Assembly (NCBI RefSeq): GCF_000744785.1 | Contig: NZ_JQMO01000002.1 | Span: forward strand, 1,922,001-1,986,000 | Reading direction: 5' to 3' | Length of the DNA: 64,000 nucleotides | Source of the DNA: Kitasatospora azatica KCTC 9699 | GTDB lineage: Bacteria > Actinomycetota > Actinomycetes > Streptomycetales > Streptomycetaceae | Part shown: piece by piece, positions 7,179 to 15,951 of the stretch | Layout: each line of letters begins with the position of its first letter | How positions within the stretch are numbered: the stretch's first letter is position 1 | Translations under genes and position numbers: made by a program | The notes under the pieces: model-generated | Seen by the model: only the letters and a program-made list of their open reading frames with translations | Told to the model about the DNA's origin: nothing | Database searches by the model: none

Positions 7179-9809
7179 CTACCAGTTGATCGGCAGTTGG
7201 ACCGGCACTCCTTGGGATGTCTCGACTCGGGCGGCGAGGCTGGCCGGGATCGGCACGTCGAGTTTCACGGCGGTGGGCGTGTAGAGGTCGGTCTCGACCT
7301 CTGGTGTCGCCAGGGACACCAGTAGTGCATAGGAGACGGGAAGGCCGACGCGGTCGGAGCGGTCGTGGTCCTTCCACCAGCCGCCGGCGGGGTAGACGGC
7401 GAGCATGCCGCTGCCGGCCAGTGCTGTCGCGTCGCCCCTCCAGACGTCGGAGTGGAGTGAGCCGCGTTTGCGGTTGGTGGGACCGACGACCCAGGCGTCG
7501 TCGGCCTCGAACTTCTTGACTTTGGTGATTCCGTCGTCCTCCGCCTCGGCGGTCTCCGCGATGCGGCGCTCGAAGGCGGCCTGGGATTCGAGGGAGCCCT
7601 TCATGGCGAACCTGAGCCGGTGGGAGGGGTAGGTGTGCTGGCCTCTGACGCCGCGTCGGCCGGGGTTGGGTTCGACGAAGTAGGACAGGGTGACCCGCAG
7701 CTCGACGTCGGTGCCGCCCATCTCGTCCAGTTGCTCGCGGGGCCAGGGAAGTTCGTGGAGCTTGAGCTCGCCAAGGCGCACGCCGCCGGGGTAGCGGCGG
7801 TACGGGATGAGCGAGCCCTGGATCATGAGGGTGACGGCGTTCGCGGCGCTCGACAGGACCCTCTCCTGCGTCGGTACGCCCCAGCCGTAGCGGCGCAGTA
7901 CCTTTCTGGCGAAGTCACCTGACCCCATTTTGGGCTTGCCGGTCCTGGTGTAGACGCCCTGGAGCATGGGCGTGGTCCAGCGGGCTTCGTGGACGAGCAG
8001 GGCGCGGATGGCTTCGGGGCCGAGCGCGGGGTAGGCGGCGTGGGCCATGGCTGCCAGGCGGGCGGCCTGGGCGGTGGCCGCGCTGGTGGCATTGGCCGTG
8101 GTAAGGGGCCGGTCGATGTGGATGCCGGTGGTGGTGAGGCCGACGATGTCGTGTTCGTGCCACTGGGTGTTGGCGTCGTCGACGAGGAGGTTGCCGCCTT
8201 CGAGGACGATGTCGGGCTTGATGGGGGTGGTCTCGCTCATCGTGACGGTGGTGCGGCTGAAGGGCGAGAGTTCGCCTGCTGCTGCGAGAGCGCGGTAGCC
8301 CCTGAAGTCCGGGGTGTCGGGGACGTCGGTGAGGTTGGTGTGGGCTCCAACGGCGAGGATGTTCCAGGCCTGTGCGGGGTCTTCGATGCGGGAGGTGTCG
8401 CACAGGTCGAGGTGGGTAGGGCTGCCGTCGGCGGCTCGCATTTCGTGCGGCAGGCGGTCGCGGATGTTGCCAACGGAGACGACGATCAGCCGGGAGGCCG
8501 CGGGGTCGGGGGCGCCGTGCAGTTCGATCCTGTCGGCGCGGACGGTGACGGACGTGCCTACCGCGAGGGCGTCGACGGTGGCGGACCACAGGGTCGCTGT
8601 TCCGTCCGTGCCGTTCTCCGGGCGGACGGAGTGCTTGGTGACGGCCATCGAGAACACTCGGGCGCGGGGCTGCTCGACGGCCCCGGTCTCGGCGACGGCT
8701 ACGGCGTCGGCCGTGACCTCGCCGAAGGTACGGGGCGCGTCGGGGGTCTTCGCGGGCAGGAGCTTGACGGCTTCGATCCCGTGGGTGAGGCGCACGGCAT
8801 CGTTGGTTGCCAGTGCGGCGTCGAGGTCACCGTAGAGGGCGAGGCCGGCCATCCAGGTGCCGTGGCCGTTGCGGTCGTCCGGGCCTTCCGTGGGGAAGGC
8901 GCTCTGTGCTCGCCCGGCGAGCGCGTCCTTCAGCAGGATGTGCTCCTGGCGGATGCCGGTGTCCAGGATGCACACCGTGGGCGATCCGGGCGGCGCCTGC
9001 TCGAGCCGGGCTGCGAGATCGGCCACGAGCGGCCCCTGCAGGGCACGCTCGGTCGTGTGGATCTCTTCGGTGAAGTTGGGCCGCCGGATCTCGGCCGGGC
9101 AGTTGGTGGTCACCAGCAGCCTCAGCTCGTCGCCGGGCGCCTCGACCTGGGCCACGTGGTAGTCGCCGATGGTGACCGAGCGCGGCGCTACCTGCCAACC
9201 GTGCTCCGCCGCCGTGCGGCGAAGGGCGGCGACCTGGTCCTCCTCAGCGAGGGCGGGGTCGAACCACAGCTCCCACCATCTGGGGGTGTGCATCTCCGGA
9301 AGCGGCGTCTCCTCCTGCCACAGGTGTTCCAGCAGCGCCCGCTGGATGCGCTCGACGTTGGCGACGACAGCGGCCTGCTTCGGACGGCCGGCCGGTGTGT
9401 CCTGGGTGAACTGGCTGATCTTGTTGGCGAAGGTCTGGGCGCGGCCGTCCGGGATCCAGACCACCGCGTCCTGCGGGTGCCCGGGTGTCGCAGGGTGGGC
9501 GCTCAGGAGGGTGAGGCCGGAGTTGTCCAGGGCCCCCAGGTTCAGGCCGTGGCCTTCGGCTGCTTCGACGCGGATGGCGAATCCGCTGGGCCGGTTCTCG
9601 GCGGCGATGTCCCGCCGGTCCTCGACAGCGGCCTGCTGGGCCTGGCGCAGTCCTTCGAGCAGGCGCGTGACGTGGCCTTGCCGGTCGGCGGACCTGTCGA
9701 CCAGGGCGTCCCCGCCACCGCGGACGATCTGCTTCTTCGGCACCAGGGTGGCGGCGCTCCACGGGACGAGCAGGTGCGGGGTGAACCGCGGTGGGGCCGG
9801 GTCAGGCAT
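7179..9809 (-). CDS. ietS: Subtilisin-like serine protease, IetS-like
   Basis: The product is an 876-aa S8 peptidase with no signal peptide, so it is cytoplasmic. The catalytic triad is visible: D283 (CILDTG), H316 (NGHGTWMAG) and S576 (NATSAATA), with oxyanion N448 (VSVGN). About 270 residues precede the protease domain and about 290 follow it. The start overlaps the end of the AAA ATPase gene by 8 bp, so the two are translationally coupled. A large cytosolic subtilase coupled to a small AAA ATPase is the IetAS arrangement, reported as an anti-phage system (Gao et al. 2020) and earlier as a plasmid incompatibility factor pair. The Ser motif is NATSA rather than the usual GTSMA, as in many atypical subtilases. 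Confidence 0.85.
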   Translation of the reverse strand: MPDPAPPRFTPHLLVPWSAATLVPKKQIVRGGGDALVDRSADRQGHVTRLLEGLRQAQQAAVEDRRDIAAENRPSGFAIRVEAAEGHGLNLGALDNSGLTLLSAHPATPGHPQDAVVWIPDGRAQTFANKISQFTQDTPAGRPKQAAVVANVERIQRALLEHLWQEETPLPEMHTPRWWELWFDPALAEEDQVAALRRTAAEHGWQVAPRSVTIGDYHVAQVEAPGDELRLLVTTNCPAEIRRPNFTEEIHTTERALQGPLVADLAARLEQAPPGSPTVCILDTGIRQEHILLKDALAGRAQSAFPTEGPDDRNGHGTWMAGLALYGDLDAALATNDAVRLTHGIEAVKLLPAKTPDAPRTFGEVTADAVAVAETGAVEQPRARVFSMAVTKHSVRPENGTDGTATLWSATVDALAVGTSVTVRADRIELHGAPDPAASRLIVVSVGNIRDRLPHEMRAADGSPTHLDLCDTSRIEDPAQAWNILAVGAHTNLTDVPDTPDFRGYRALAAAGELSPFSRTTVTMSETTPIKPDIVLEGGNLLVDDANTQWHEHDIVGLTTTGIHIDRPLTTANATSAATAQAARLAAMAHAAYPALGPEAIRALLVHEARWTTPMLQGVYTRTGKPKMGSGDFARKVLRRYGWGVPTQERVLSSAANAVTLMIQGSLIPYRRYPGGVRLGELKLHELPWPREQLDEMGGTDVELRVTLSYFVEPNPGRRGVRGQHTYPSHRLRFAMKGSLESQAAFERRIAETAEAEDDGITKVKKFEADDAWVVGPTNRKRGSLHSDVWRGDATALAGSGMLAVYPAGGWWKDHDRSDRVGLPVSYALLVSLATPEVETDLYTPTAVKLDVPIPASLAARVETSQGVPVQLPINW

Positions 9810-10779
9810 GGCGCAGCGCGTGCCGCTCGTCCAGGGCGTCGATGAGTAGGCGTTCGTCGATCATGTCGTCCCCTCCGAGGATGGCGCGCTTGGCCGCCGA
9901 CTCCGCTGCCTTGACCAGCTCGGCATGGCTGAGCTGGTCAACTTTGCCGGTCAGGTCGGACCACCGTACTGCTGCGGTGTTCATACCGGTGAGCCTTCGC
10001 TGCAAAACCTCGATCGCCTGCTCCTCGGAGGGGGGTGCGTAGTGCACGACGAGGTCGAAGCGGCGGAACAGGGCTCGGTCGAGGAGCTGGCGGTGGTTGG
10101 TGGCGGCGATGACGAGGCTTTCGGAGGGGGCTTCGTCGAGGAAGAGGAGGAAGGAGTTGAGGATGCGGCGGGCTTCGCCGACGTCGTTGCCGGCGGTGCG
10201 CTCGGCGCCGAGGGCGTCGAACTCGTCGAAGAGGTACACGGCCCGGGTCTCGGCGGCCGCTTCGAAGACCAGGCGGAGTTTGGAGGCGGTCTCGCCCATG
10301 AAGCGGCTGATCAGCCCGTCGAGGCGGATGGTGAACAGCGGCAGGGAGAGTTCCTTGGCCAGGGCCGCCGCGGTCATGCTCTTGCCGGTGCCTGGCGGGC
10401 CGGACAGCAGGATCCGGTGGACCGGTGTGAAGCCGAAGCGTTCCAGGCGGGCGCGCTGACGCTGTTCGTGGAGGACCTTGTCCAGGCAGGCACGTAGGTC
10501 CTCGGCGAGGGTCATGTCGTCCAGGCGGATGTCGGAGTAGCCGGCGGTGAGCAGGCTGGCCAGCTCGCCCCTGGGCTGCACGACAGGAGTGGGGCCGGTG
10601 CGGGGGATCTTCTGGGCGCGGGCGGCGTCGATGAGCTCGCGGATCTCGACGGCGAGCTTGCCATGCCCCTGGCGGGCGGACTTCGCGGCGACCTGGAGGG
10701 CGACGCTGTAGAAGAGGTCCTCGTCGCCTTCGGCATGGGCGGTGAGGAGCGCCTTGAGGTGGTCAGCTGTCGCAGCCAC
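9802..10779 (-). CDS. ietA: AAA ATPase, IetA-like
   Basis: The product is 325 aa. The GTG start at 10777-10779 has AAGGAG 11 bases upstream; the frame is open further up but without a ribosome site. It has a helical N-terminal part (1-90) and one AAA+ domain: Walker A GPPGTGKS (127-134), Walker B YLFDEFDA (182-189), sensor 1 ATN (226-228) and an arginine pair at 239-240. The closest pattern is the small FtsH/spastin-like AAA unit found beside subtilases. It is the first gene of the operon and overlaps the protease start. In IetAS the ATPase is thought to unfold or regulate substrates for, or the activity of, the protease; the trigger is unknown. Confidence 0.87.
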   Translation of the reverse strand: MAATADHLKALLTAHAEGDEDLFYSVALQVAAKSARQGHGKLAVEIRELIDAARAQKIPRTGPTPVVQPRGELASLLTAGYSDIRLDDMTLAEDLRACLDKVLHEQRQRARLERFGFTPVHRILLSGPPGTGKSMTAAALAKELSLPLFTIRLDGLISRFMGETASKLRLVFEAAAETRAVYLFDEFDALGAERTAGNDVGEARRILNSFLLFLDEAPSESLVIAATNHRQLLDRALFRRFDLVVHYAPPSEEQAIEVLQRRLTGMNTAAVRWSDLTGKVDQLSHAELVKAAESAAKRAILGGDDMIDERLLIDALDERHALRHA

Positions 10780-11035
10780 GCACCTCACGCTCCTTCTCCG
10801 TAAACCGGGCCCGCCATGTAAACGAGCGTTGATGACACTCGGCACTCGCACGGCAGAAGAGCCGGCGCATTCCGCCATCGTACGGGGACGGTAGGAGCTG
10901 GCGAGGCCCTGCGCACAAACAGGCGTTGTCACGTCCTGGTTTCCCAGCGGGGCGGACGTGGCTGCGACTGGGCCTGCCCTCGGTGAGGTACGGGGGCGCG
11001 GCTCAAGCGGTTCCAGCCGTCGGCGGGGGCGTTCC

Positions 11036-11178
11036 CGAGCCTCGGACCGTCCGCCGGTCTACCGGCGGACGGCGAAGGGCTCTGCGGTCGACGCGGTGGA
11101 GCCTGCGGTCCGCGAGCTGCTCAAGCAGACCCCGACGATGCCGGTGACCGTGATCGCGGAACGGATCGGCCGGAATCG
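11036..11178 (+). pseudogene. istA: Fragment of IS21-type transposase IstA
   Basis: One frame reads 'SDRPPVYRRTAKGSAVDAVE' followed by 'LLKQTPTMPVTVIAERIG', which matches the region after the helix-turn-helix of IS21-family IstA. There is no start, and the frame loses similarity at about 11178. It is an insertion-sequence remnant and is joined directly to an alpha/beta hydrolase fragment in a different frame. Confidence 0.6.
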
Positions 11179-11564
11179 CGGGCCTGGCGCTGTTGGAGCC
11201 GGCGTGGGCGGGAAGCTGGGACTGGAGCCCGGAGCACACTGCGCTCTGGGCGCAGTACGACGAACTGGAAGCTCTGCCGCCGCGGGAGTTCATGGCGGAG
11301 TTCATGCGCTTGGGCGTCAAGCCCGAGGTGGTGTCGGCTCCGCCGCCCGGTCCCTCGCCGCCGTGGATGGCCAAGCGGCCGGCCGGCATCCGGGCGTTCC
11401 TGAAGACGTTCAAGACCTACGACCTGGACCGCGGCAGGCTCACCGCCGTCGACAAGCCCGTGTACTTCGCCCTCGGCGGCCTGAGCAACCCCGACGACTA
11501 CGGGGAAGTGGCAGTCCGGCTGGCGAAGGTGTTCCCGGACTTCCAACTCGAGGTTATGGCCTGA
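11175..11564 (+). pseudogene. Truncated alpha/beta hydrolase
   Basis: Reads 'IAGLALLEPAWAGSWDWSPE' and ends 'KPVYFALGGLSNPDDYGEVA..VFPDFQLEVMA', the lid and C-terminal part of an alpha/beta-fold hydrolase. The nucleophile elbow and N-terminal half are missing, and the usual final 'HHFDPPHR' motif is lost. The junction with the istA fragment shows that an IS-linked deletion removed the front half. Confidence 0.6.
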
Positions 11565-11672
11565 CGGTGCCCCGGAGTTGATGGCCGCAGTGCGCCAGGG
11601 CGCGCGGCCGCCTCGTGCTCCGCGAGGGGTAGGCCGGCCACTCGTGACCGTGAAGTTGGTCGGTGCGGCCGA

Positions 11673-11912
11673 TCAGCTGGCTTCTGGTGCTGTACCGGCA
11701 GATCCGCCTGACGGCTGGGTGGGTGCGGTCGGCAGGTCTCGCAGCTGCTGGTCGTAGTCACCCAGCAACTGGCGGAGCTGGTCGAGTGATTCGGCGGGGA
11801 CATCGGCCGGGGCCGACTCCACGACGTAACGAGCTGCCGCGACCAGCGCGGACAGCTCGTACACGTGGAAAGTGGCGCGCAGCACCGTCGGGCGCAGCCT
11901 CTCCAGCTCCAT
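11673..11912 (-). CDS. Small hypothetical protein, second gene of a CMD operon
   Basis: The product is 79 aa, starting at the ATG at 11910-11912, 3 bp after the stop of the carboxymuconolactone decarboxylase-like gene. The sequence 'ATFHVYELSALVAAARYVVE' and 'LDQLRQLLGDYDQQLRDL' predicts two helices. No motif is recognised. Tight spacing indicates co-transcription with the CMD protein. Confidence 0.6.
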   Translation of the reverse strand: MELERLRPTVLRATFHVYELSALVAAARYVVESAPADVPAESLDQLRQLLGDYDQQLRDLPTAPTQPSGGSAGTAPEAS

Positions 11913-11915
11913 CGG

Positions 11916-12311
11916 TCAGCCCTTGGACTTCACGTAGTCGACGACCTGGCCCAGCTCGGCGGCGAACTGGTCGTAGTCCTCCTGCATGCCGTTGATGTAG
12001 GCGCTCCAGCCCAGGCTCGCCTTCGCGTAGTGCACGGCCTCCTGGATCTCCTCGTCCGTGGCGCCGAAGAGCTTGGCGGCCTCGGTGTGGAACAGGCTGC
12101 AGTAGTGGCACTTCGTCTCGGCGTGCAGGCCGACGCCGATCAGTTCCTTGTACTTGTTGGGGATCAGCGTCTCCCCGAGCTCGATCCGCTTGAAGATCTC
12201 CCACTCGGGTCCCAGCAGCTCGGTCGGGATGCGTTGGAAGAAGTGCGGGACCAGGCCCAGCGTCTCCTTGATGTCCGCCTCGACCTCGGCACGACTCACT
12301 GTGTCAGCCAT
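11916..12311 (-). CDS. Carboxymuconolactone decarboxylase / AhpD-like protein
   Basis: The product is 131 aa. The ATG at 12309-12311 has GGAGG 5 bases upstream; a GTG one codon earlier is too close to it. It has the CMD fold signature 'NKYKELIGVGLHAETKCHYC' with the redox CxxC pair followed by 'SLFHTEAAKLFGATDEEI', as in AhpD-like peroxidase partners. It likely reduces peroxide or a thiol partner in the cytosol. It is followed by a 79-aa protein in the same operon. The exact substrate cannot be told from sequence. Confidence 0.82.
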   Translation of the reverse strand: MADTVSRAEVEADIKETLGLVPHFFQRIPTELLGPEWEIFKRIELGETLIPNKYKELIGVGLHAETKCHYCSLFHTEAAKLFGATDEEIQEAVHYAKASLGWSAYINGMQEDYDQFAAELGQVVDYVKSKG

Positions 12312-12429
12312 CACGGCCTCCTCCGAAGGCCGGGCGTCCGCGACCGGCGCTCGCTCGCGGGACCGCGAGCTGGAGGGGCACCGCGCCGACTGTCCACAGG
12401 CCCTCCCCCTCAGATTACGCCGGTGCCCT

Positions 12430-12840
12430 GAGGTCTCAGGCGATCTGCCGGCGGCCCGGTGAGCCGTTGATCCACAAGCGCGTCTTCGGCACGTACGAGC
12501 TGCTGTGCGCGGCGATGGAGAAGGCGATGCACGCCTCTATGAGCAGTAGGTCTTCGGCCCCTGCGGGATTGCGGCCGGCAGTACCGGCACCCGTAGACCA
12601 CCGAGGCGAAGCTCTTCGGCCCGGCCCAGGCCGCCGCCGGCTTCTCGTGGCAGGCGAGCCGGGTACTGAGCAGCGGGATCAGCAGCGCGGCGGGCCGAAT
12701 CAGCGTGATCGACAGCACCACTGCCGCGTACCCGCCGACCGAGCGGTTCGCGAGCGGCGCGGGCGTCAGCAGTGCGCCGAAGAGCAGCAGGGCGGCAAAC
12801 GTGCTCAGTCCGGCGACGGCCCTCGTCGGTCCGGCTGCGG
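12430..12840 (-). pseudogene. Broken cation/proton antiporter, C-terminal part
   Basis: One minus-strand frame gives 'TFAALLLFGALLTPAPLANR', then 'VLSITLIRPAALLIPLLSTR', then 'AWAGPKSFASVVYG', the last transmembrane helices and the 'WFGPRGLAS' signature of NhaP-type antiporters. After a frame change the C-terminal 'IEACIAFSIAAHSSYVPKTR' follows. No intact start or full-length frame exists. Confidence 0.6.
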
Positions 12841-12929
12841 CTCCACCACTCGGCCTGGCGCGGGGAGCAGCCGCATCGCGCGCCCTCCCCGCACGGGCCG
12901 GCCGCTACCGGCCGGTCGGCTCGTCGACT

Positions 12930-13442
12930 TCACCAGCCGAGCAGGTCCAGGTGCTTGTGCGGTGCGGCCGGCTCCCCGCCGGCTTCGGCGAAGGCGCGCA
13001 GGGCGCTCACCAGGCCGGCGCGCTGGTCCTCAGGCATCTGCGCGACGACCCGGGCGATCTCGGCGCGGCGCCGGTCCGTGGCGTCGACCACCGTGCGGGC
13101 GCCCTCGGCGGTGAGTTCGATCCGAATCTCGCGGCGGTCCTGCGGGCTCGCCTCCCGTAGCACCATGCCGGCTGTGACCAGGCGTTCGATCATCCGCATC
13201 GCGGTGGAGGGGTTGACGGCCAGATGCTCGGCCAGTCGGGACAGGCTCATGGCGCCGCGGGTCTGCAGCACGACCAGCATGCGGAACTGAGGGAGGGTGA
13301 GCGCTTCCGCCACCTCGCCCAGCGATCTGGCGGAGATCGCCACCAGGACGCGGGAGGCGGTGAGCACCGCCGTGACAAGGTCCTCCTCGACCCCGGGCAG
13401 GGAGGAGTCGAGGGCGGGCGGCTGGGAACGGTCGTGCGGCAT
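12930..13442 (-). CDS. MarR-family transcriptional regulator
   Basis: The product is 170 aa. The winged helix-turn-helix is clear: 'LTLPQFRMLVVLQTRGAMS', 'LAEHLAVNPSTAMRMIERL' (recognition helix) and the wing 'ASPQDRREIRIELTAEG'. The flanking helices for dimerisation are present. A TTGCATACTGCAA palindrome lies 86 bp upstream of the start, and six related sites occur up to 32.6 kb. MarR proteins bind such short palindromes, so this protein is the best local candidate for the regulator of those sites and of itself. That link is inference. The ligand is unknown. Confidence 0.88.
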   Translation of the reverse strand: MPHDRSQPPALDSSLPGVEEDLVTAVLTASRVLVAISARSLGEVAEALTLPQFRMLVVLQTRGAMSLSRLAEHLAVNPSTAMRMIERLVTAGMVLREASPQDRREIRIELTAEGARTVVDATDRRRAEIARVVAQMPEDQRAGLVSALRAFAEAGGEPAAPHKHLDLLGW

Positions 13443-13527
13443 GAGTCCTTTTTACATCCCGCACGCACGTCTGTGCGCCACACGGGTACGTCCGGCTCCC
13501 GCCCTACTGGCCTCCGAAGCGGATTTA

Positions 13528-13540
13528 TTGCATACTGCAA
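13528..13540. promoter_or_regulatory. TTGCATNATGCAA palindrome, site 1
   Basis: TTGCATACTGCAA. It lies 86 bp upstream of the marR start. On the marR strand it reads CTTTGCAGTATGCAA, the same orientation as the sites before other genes. Confidence 0.65.
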
Positions 13541-13721
13541 AGATCTCTGCGGGTGCCCACTGCCCCGGGAACTGCGGTTCCCGACGACGCCCGCAGGGTC
13601 GGACGTCCGCCGCCCGCGCCTGCCCGCCCGCGGCGGCGGCTGCCCGAGGCGGTCGGCCTGCCAGGGGCTTCTGCTCCTCTGGCGGGCCGGCCGTGGTGTC
13701 GAGCACTTCACGCGGCCGCCG

Positions 13722-14426
13722 TCAGGAGAGCGGCTTGGCGCCGCGGTCTGCGAGCATGCCGGTCATCAGCTGGATCTCGGAGGTCTGGGCGTCGACCATC
13801 GACTGGGCGAGCCGCTTCTCGGCCGCGTTCCCGGCCAGGTCGACGTAGCCCTGGGCCATCTCGACGCCGCCCTTGTGGTGCTCGATCATCAGCTGCAGGA
13901 AGAGCACCTCGGCCGGCGTTCCGCTCAGCGAGCGAAGGCGGTCCATCTGGGCGTTGGTGGCCATGCCGGGCATCAGGGAGCCGTCGTGGGCCTGGTAGTC
14001 GTCCATGTGCATCCAGGCCATCGGCTTCGCCGACGAGTTCTGGGTCAGCCCCCACTGGTCGAGCCAGCCCGTCATCATGCCCCGCTGGTTGGCCTGGGTG
14101 TTGATGATGTCGAAGGCGAAACCGCGGACCTCGGGATTCCGGGTCCGGTCGCGGATGATGAACGACAGGTCGATGGCCTGCTGGTGATGAGTGGCCATGT
14201 CCCGGGCGAAGCCCGCCTCCGGGGAGCCGTCGGCCGCAGCGGCGACCGCATGCACAGAGGAGGTGCCGGCTGCGAGTGCGGGCACCCCGAGGCAGAGCGC
14301 GCCCGCCGCCGCCAGCGCGGCCGGCCACCACATCCGCCGGCCCGTCCGGACGGTGCCGACCGGCGCAGCCGCAGGCTGCTGACCGTCCGTCACCTGCTGC
14401 TCCGTCATCTGCTCGCCGCCGCTCAC
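13722..14426 (-). CDS. DUF305 family protein
   Basis: The product is 234 aa from a GTG at 14424-14426 that overlaps the stop of the DUF3105 gene (GTGA). An ATG at 14408 is an alternative. An N-terminal membrane segment (WWPAALAAAGALCLGVPALA) suggests export or anchoring. The DUF305 core carries 'DMATHHQQAIDLSFII' and 'LQLMIEHHKGGVEMAQ', the paired HH motifs of this ferritin-like family. Met-rich stretches (MMTG, MAWMHMDD) suggest metal, perhaps copper, binding. Its function in the family is not firmly known. It is coupled to the DUF3105 gene, a common actinobacterial pairing. Confidence 0.85.
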   Translation of the reverse strand: MSGGEQMTEQQVTDGQQPAAAPVGTVRTGRRMWWPAALAAAGALCLGVPALAAGTSSVHAVAAAADGSPEAGFARDMATHHQQAIDLSFIIRDRTRNPEVRGFAFDIINTQANQRGMMTGWLDQWGLTQNSSAKPMAWMHMDDYQAHDGSLMPGMATNAQMDRLRSLSGTPAEVLFLQLMIEHHKGGVEMAQGYVDLAGNAAEKRLAQSMVDAQTSEIQLMTGMLADRGAKPLS

Positions 14427-15106
14427 TGCATCGACCCGGCGCTGCAGGATGCTCCGGGCTCCTGGGTCTGGGGTCCCTGGACGTACTTGGTGAAGAACTC
14501 GTTGACGCGCGGGTCGGTGGCGCTGTCGAGGACGAGCTGGGTGCTCCAGGCGCTCAGGGTGATGGTGCCCGGCTCGTCGGGATAGGGGCTCATGAACGAG
14601 TACGGGGTGGCCTTGACCTTGTCCGAGAGGGTCTTGATGTCGGCGGCGGTGGCCTTGCCGTTGTAGGTGACCCACACCGCGCCGTGCTCCAACGAGTGCA
14701 CCGCGTTCTCGTTGTGCAGCGGCTGGTCGTAGACGTTGCCCATGCAGGGCGTCCAGACCGGGTTGTGGTCACCGCCGACCGGCGGGGTCTGCGAGTACTG
14801 CACGGGCGTGGTGACATGGTTGCGGGTGAAGGTCCCGAAGGTCTTCACCCCAGGTATGGAGGCACTCGCCGCAGCAGCCCTGGCCCTCTTCTGGTCGGCG
14901 GCACGCTCGACCGCGTAGGTGCCGGCACCGGCCGCACCGAGGACCACGACGATGGCAGCCGCGATCGCGACGATTCGGTTGCGGCGCTCCCGGCGCTGCT
15001 CCTGGGCACGCAGTTCGGCGATCCGGGCGCGGCGATCCGCAGCCGCGCCTGCGCTCTTGCCCCGCGAGGAGCGGTCACCGGCAGTACCGTTCGATGTGGA
15101 ACCCAT
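14423..15106 (-). CDS. DUF3105 family membrane-anchored protein
   Basis: The product is 227 aa. The ATG at 15104-15106 has AAGGA 7 bases upstream. A charged N-terminal region (RRERRNR) is followed by one transmembrane helix (about residues 45-65) and an external DUF3105 domain with 'PPVGGDHNPVWTPCMGNVYD', 'ENAVHSLEHGAVWVTY' and 'YPDEPGTITLSAW'. The conserved His residues (GGDH, HSLEHG) suggest a metal or catalytic centre. The function is unknown. It is first in an operon with the DUF305 gene. Confidence 0.85.
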   Translation of the reverse strand: MGSTSNGTAGDRSSRGKSAGAAADRRARIAELRAQEQRRERRNRIVAIAAAIVVVLGAAGAGTYAVERAADQKRARAAAASASIPGVKTFGTFTRNHVTTPVQYSQTPPVGGDHNPVWTPCMGNVYDQPLHNENAVHSLEHGAVWVTYNGKATAADIKTLSDKVKATPYSFMSPYPDEPGTITLSAWSTQLVLDSATDPRVNEFFTKYVQGPQTQEPGASCSAGSMQ

Positions 15107-15345
15107 CGGGGCATCCTTGTCTCCGCCACGAGGCGGTTCGGCGGCAGGGCGAGGCGGGCAACGACACGAGCCCGCGGCAGCGGCACGCAACGGCTTGCGC
15201 GCCCTTGCCGCCCGGTATCGGACAGCTGCAAGCCCGGGAAGGGGCACGGCGGCATCGACTTCGGAGTCCGAGGCCTCTCCCACAGACCGCACCCCGCCGT
15301 CCGGGTCACATACCCGCTTGGGACGGCCAGTTTTCCACGAATCCT

Positions 15346-15358
15346 TTGCCCTGTGCAA
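15346..15358. promoter_or_regulatory. TTGCATNATGCAA-like site 2 (degenerate)
   Basis: TTGCCCTGTGCAA keeps the TTGC-N5-GCAA frame and the CTTTGC extension. It lies 51 bp before the plus-strand gene at 15409 and 240 bp before the DUF3105 start on the other strand. Confidence 0.45.
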
Positions 15359-15408
15359 TGAAGTAGGCTCATCCTCTCGCCCGCGCTCTTGAGGGGACCG
15401 AAACCCGA

Positions 15409-15771
15409 GTGAACCGGATGCCGAAACCCGCAGCAGACACCGCCTGCACTACCCACCACCCACCCGGCACTCCCGAGCGCCGTGCCGATGAGGCACGCCT
15501 CCAGTCCGACGACAGGGAACCGAGACCGCCGCAGGGCGCCGCGCCCAGCCCCCAGCAGCTCGCCGGCTCCCTCGGCAGCGCCCTCCTGCTGTGTGCCGCG
15601 ACCATCCATGCGGTGCCACGCGCCTTTCACCTGCACCGCGGCACGGTCGCGGCGTGCACGGCGGTCAGCGCGGTCCTCGCGGCCGGAGCTGCTTCGACCA
15701 CGCTGCCGCACCTGTTCGACCGCGCCCGGTCCCAGGCCCGCCGGCGGGCTGCCCGACGCGGGCGGCCGTGA
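15409..15771 (+). CDS. Small hypothetical protein with one hydrophobic segment
   Basis: The product is 120 aa, GTG at 15409 or ATG at 15418. Reality is supported by the GTGA overlap with the STAS gene that follows (stop 15769-15771, next GTG at 15768). The first half is Pro/Arg-rich; then come a hydrophobic 'LAGSLGSALLLCAATIH' stretch and 'VAACTAVSAVLAAGAASTTL', which could form membrane helices, and a basic tail. No family is recognised. It lies 51 bp after the degenerate palindrome. Confidence 0.5.
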   Translation: MNRMPKPAADTACTTHHPPGTPERRADEARLQSDDREPRPPQGAAPSPQQLAGSLGSALLLCAATIHAVPRAFHLHRGTVAACTAVSAVLAAGAASTTLPHLFDRARSQARRRAARRGRP

Positions 15772-15951
15772 CGATGCGCCCGCCCACCGCACCCCGCGTC
15801 GCCCGCCTGCTGTGCGGCCTTGTGTCGCGCCTTTCGGAAGCGGCCGGAACCACCGCGCCGCACAGCACCCGCGTCCGACTGGCCGGCCAGATCGACAGCC
15901 GCAACGGGGACCGCATCGCACACCAGCTGCGGGCGGCCATGCGGCACGCGA
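15768..15951 (+). pseudogene. STAS-domain gene, 5' part, split by IS
   Basis: The frame opens with GTG 15768 / ATG 15774 and reads 'VRLAGQIDSRNGDRIAHQLR' up to the IS boundary. This is the first strand-helix of an STAS (anti-sigma antagonist) domain. Joining base 15951 to 17674 (removing the IS and one GA) restores one in-frame protein of about 150 aa with the 3' part at 17672-17948. Confidence 0.75.
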
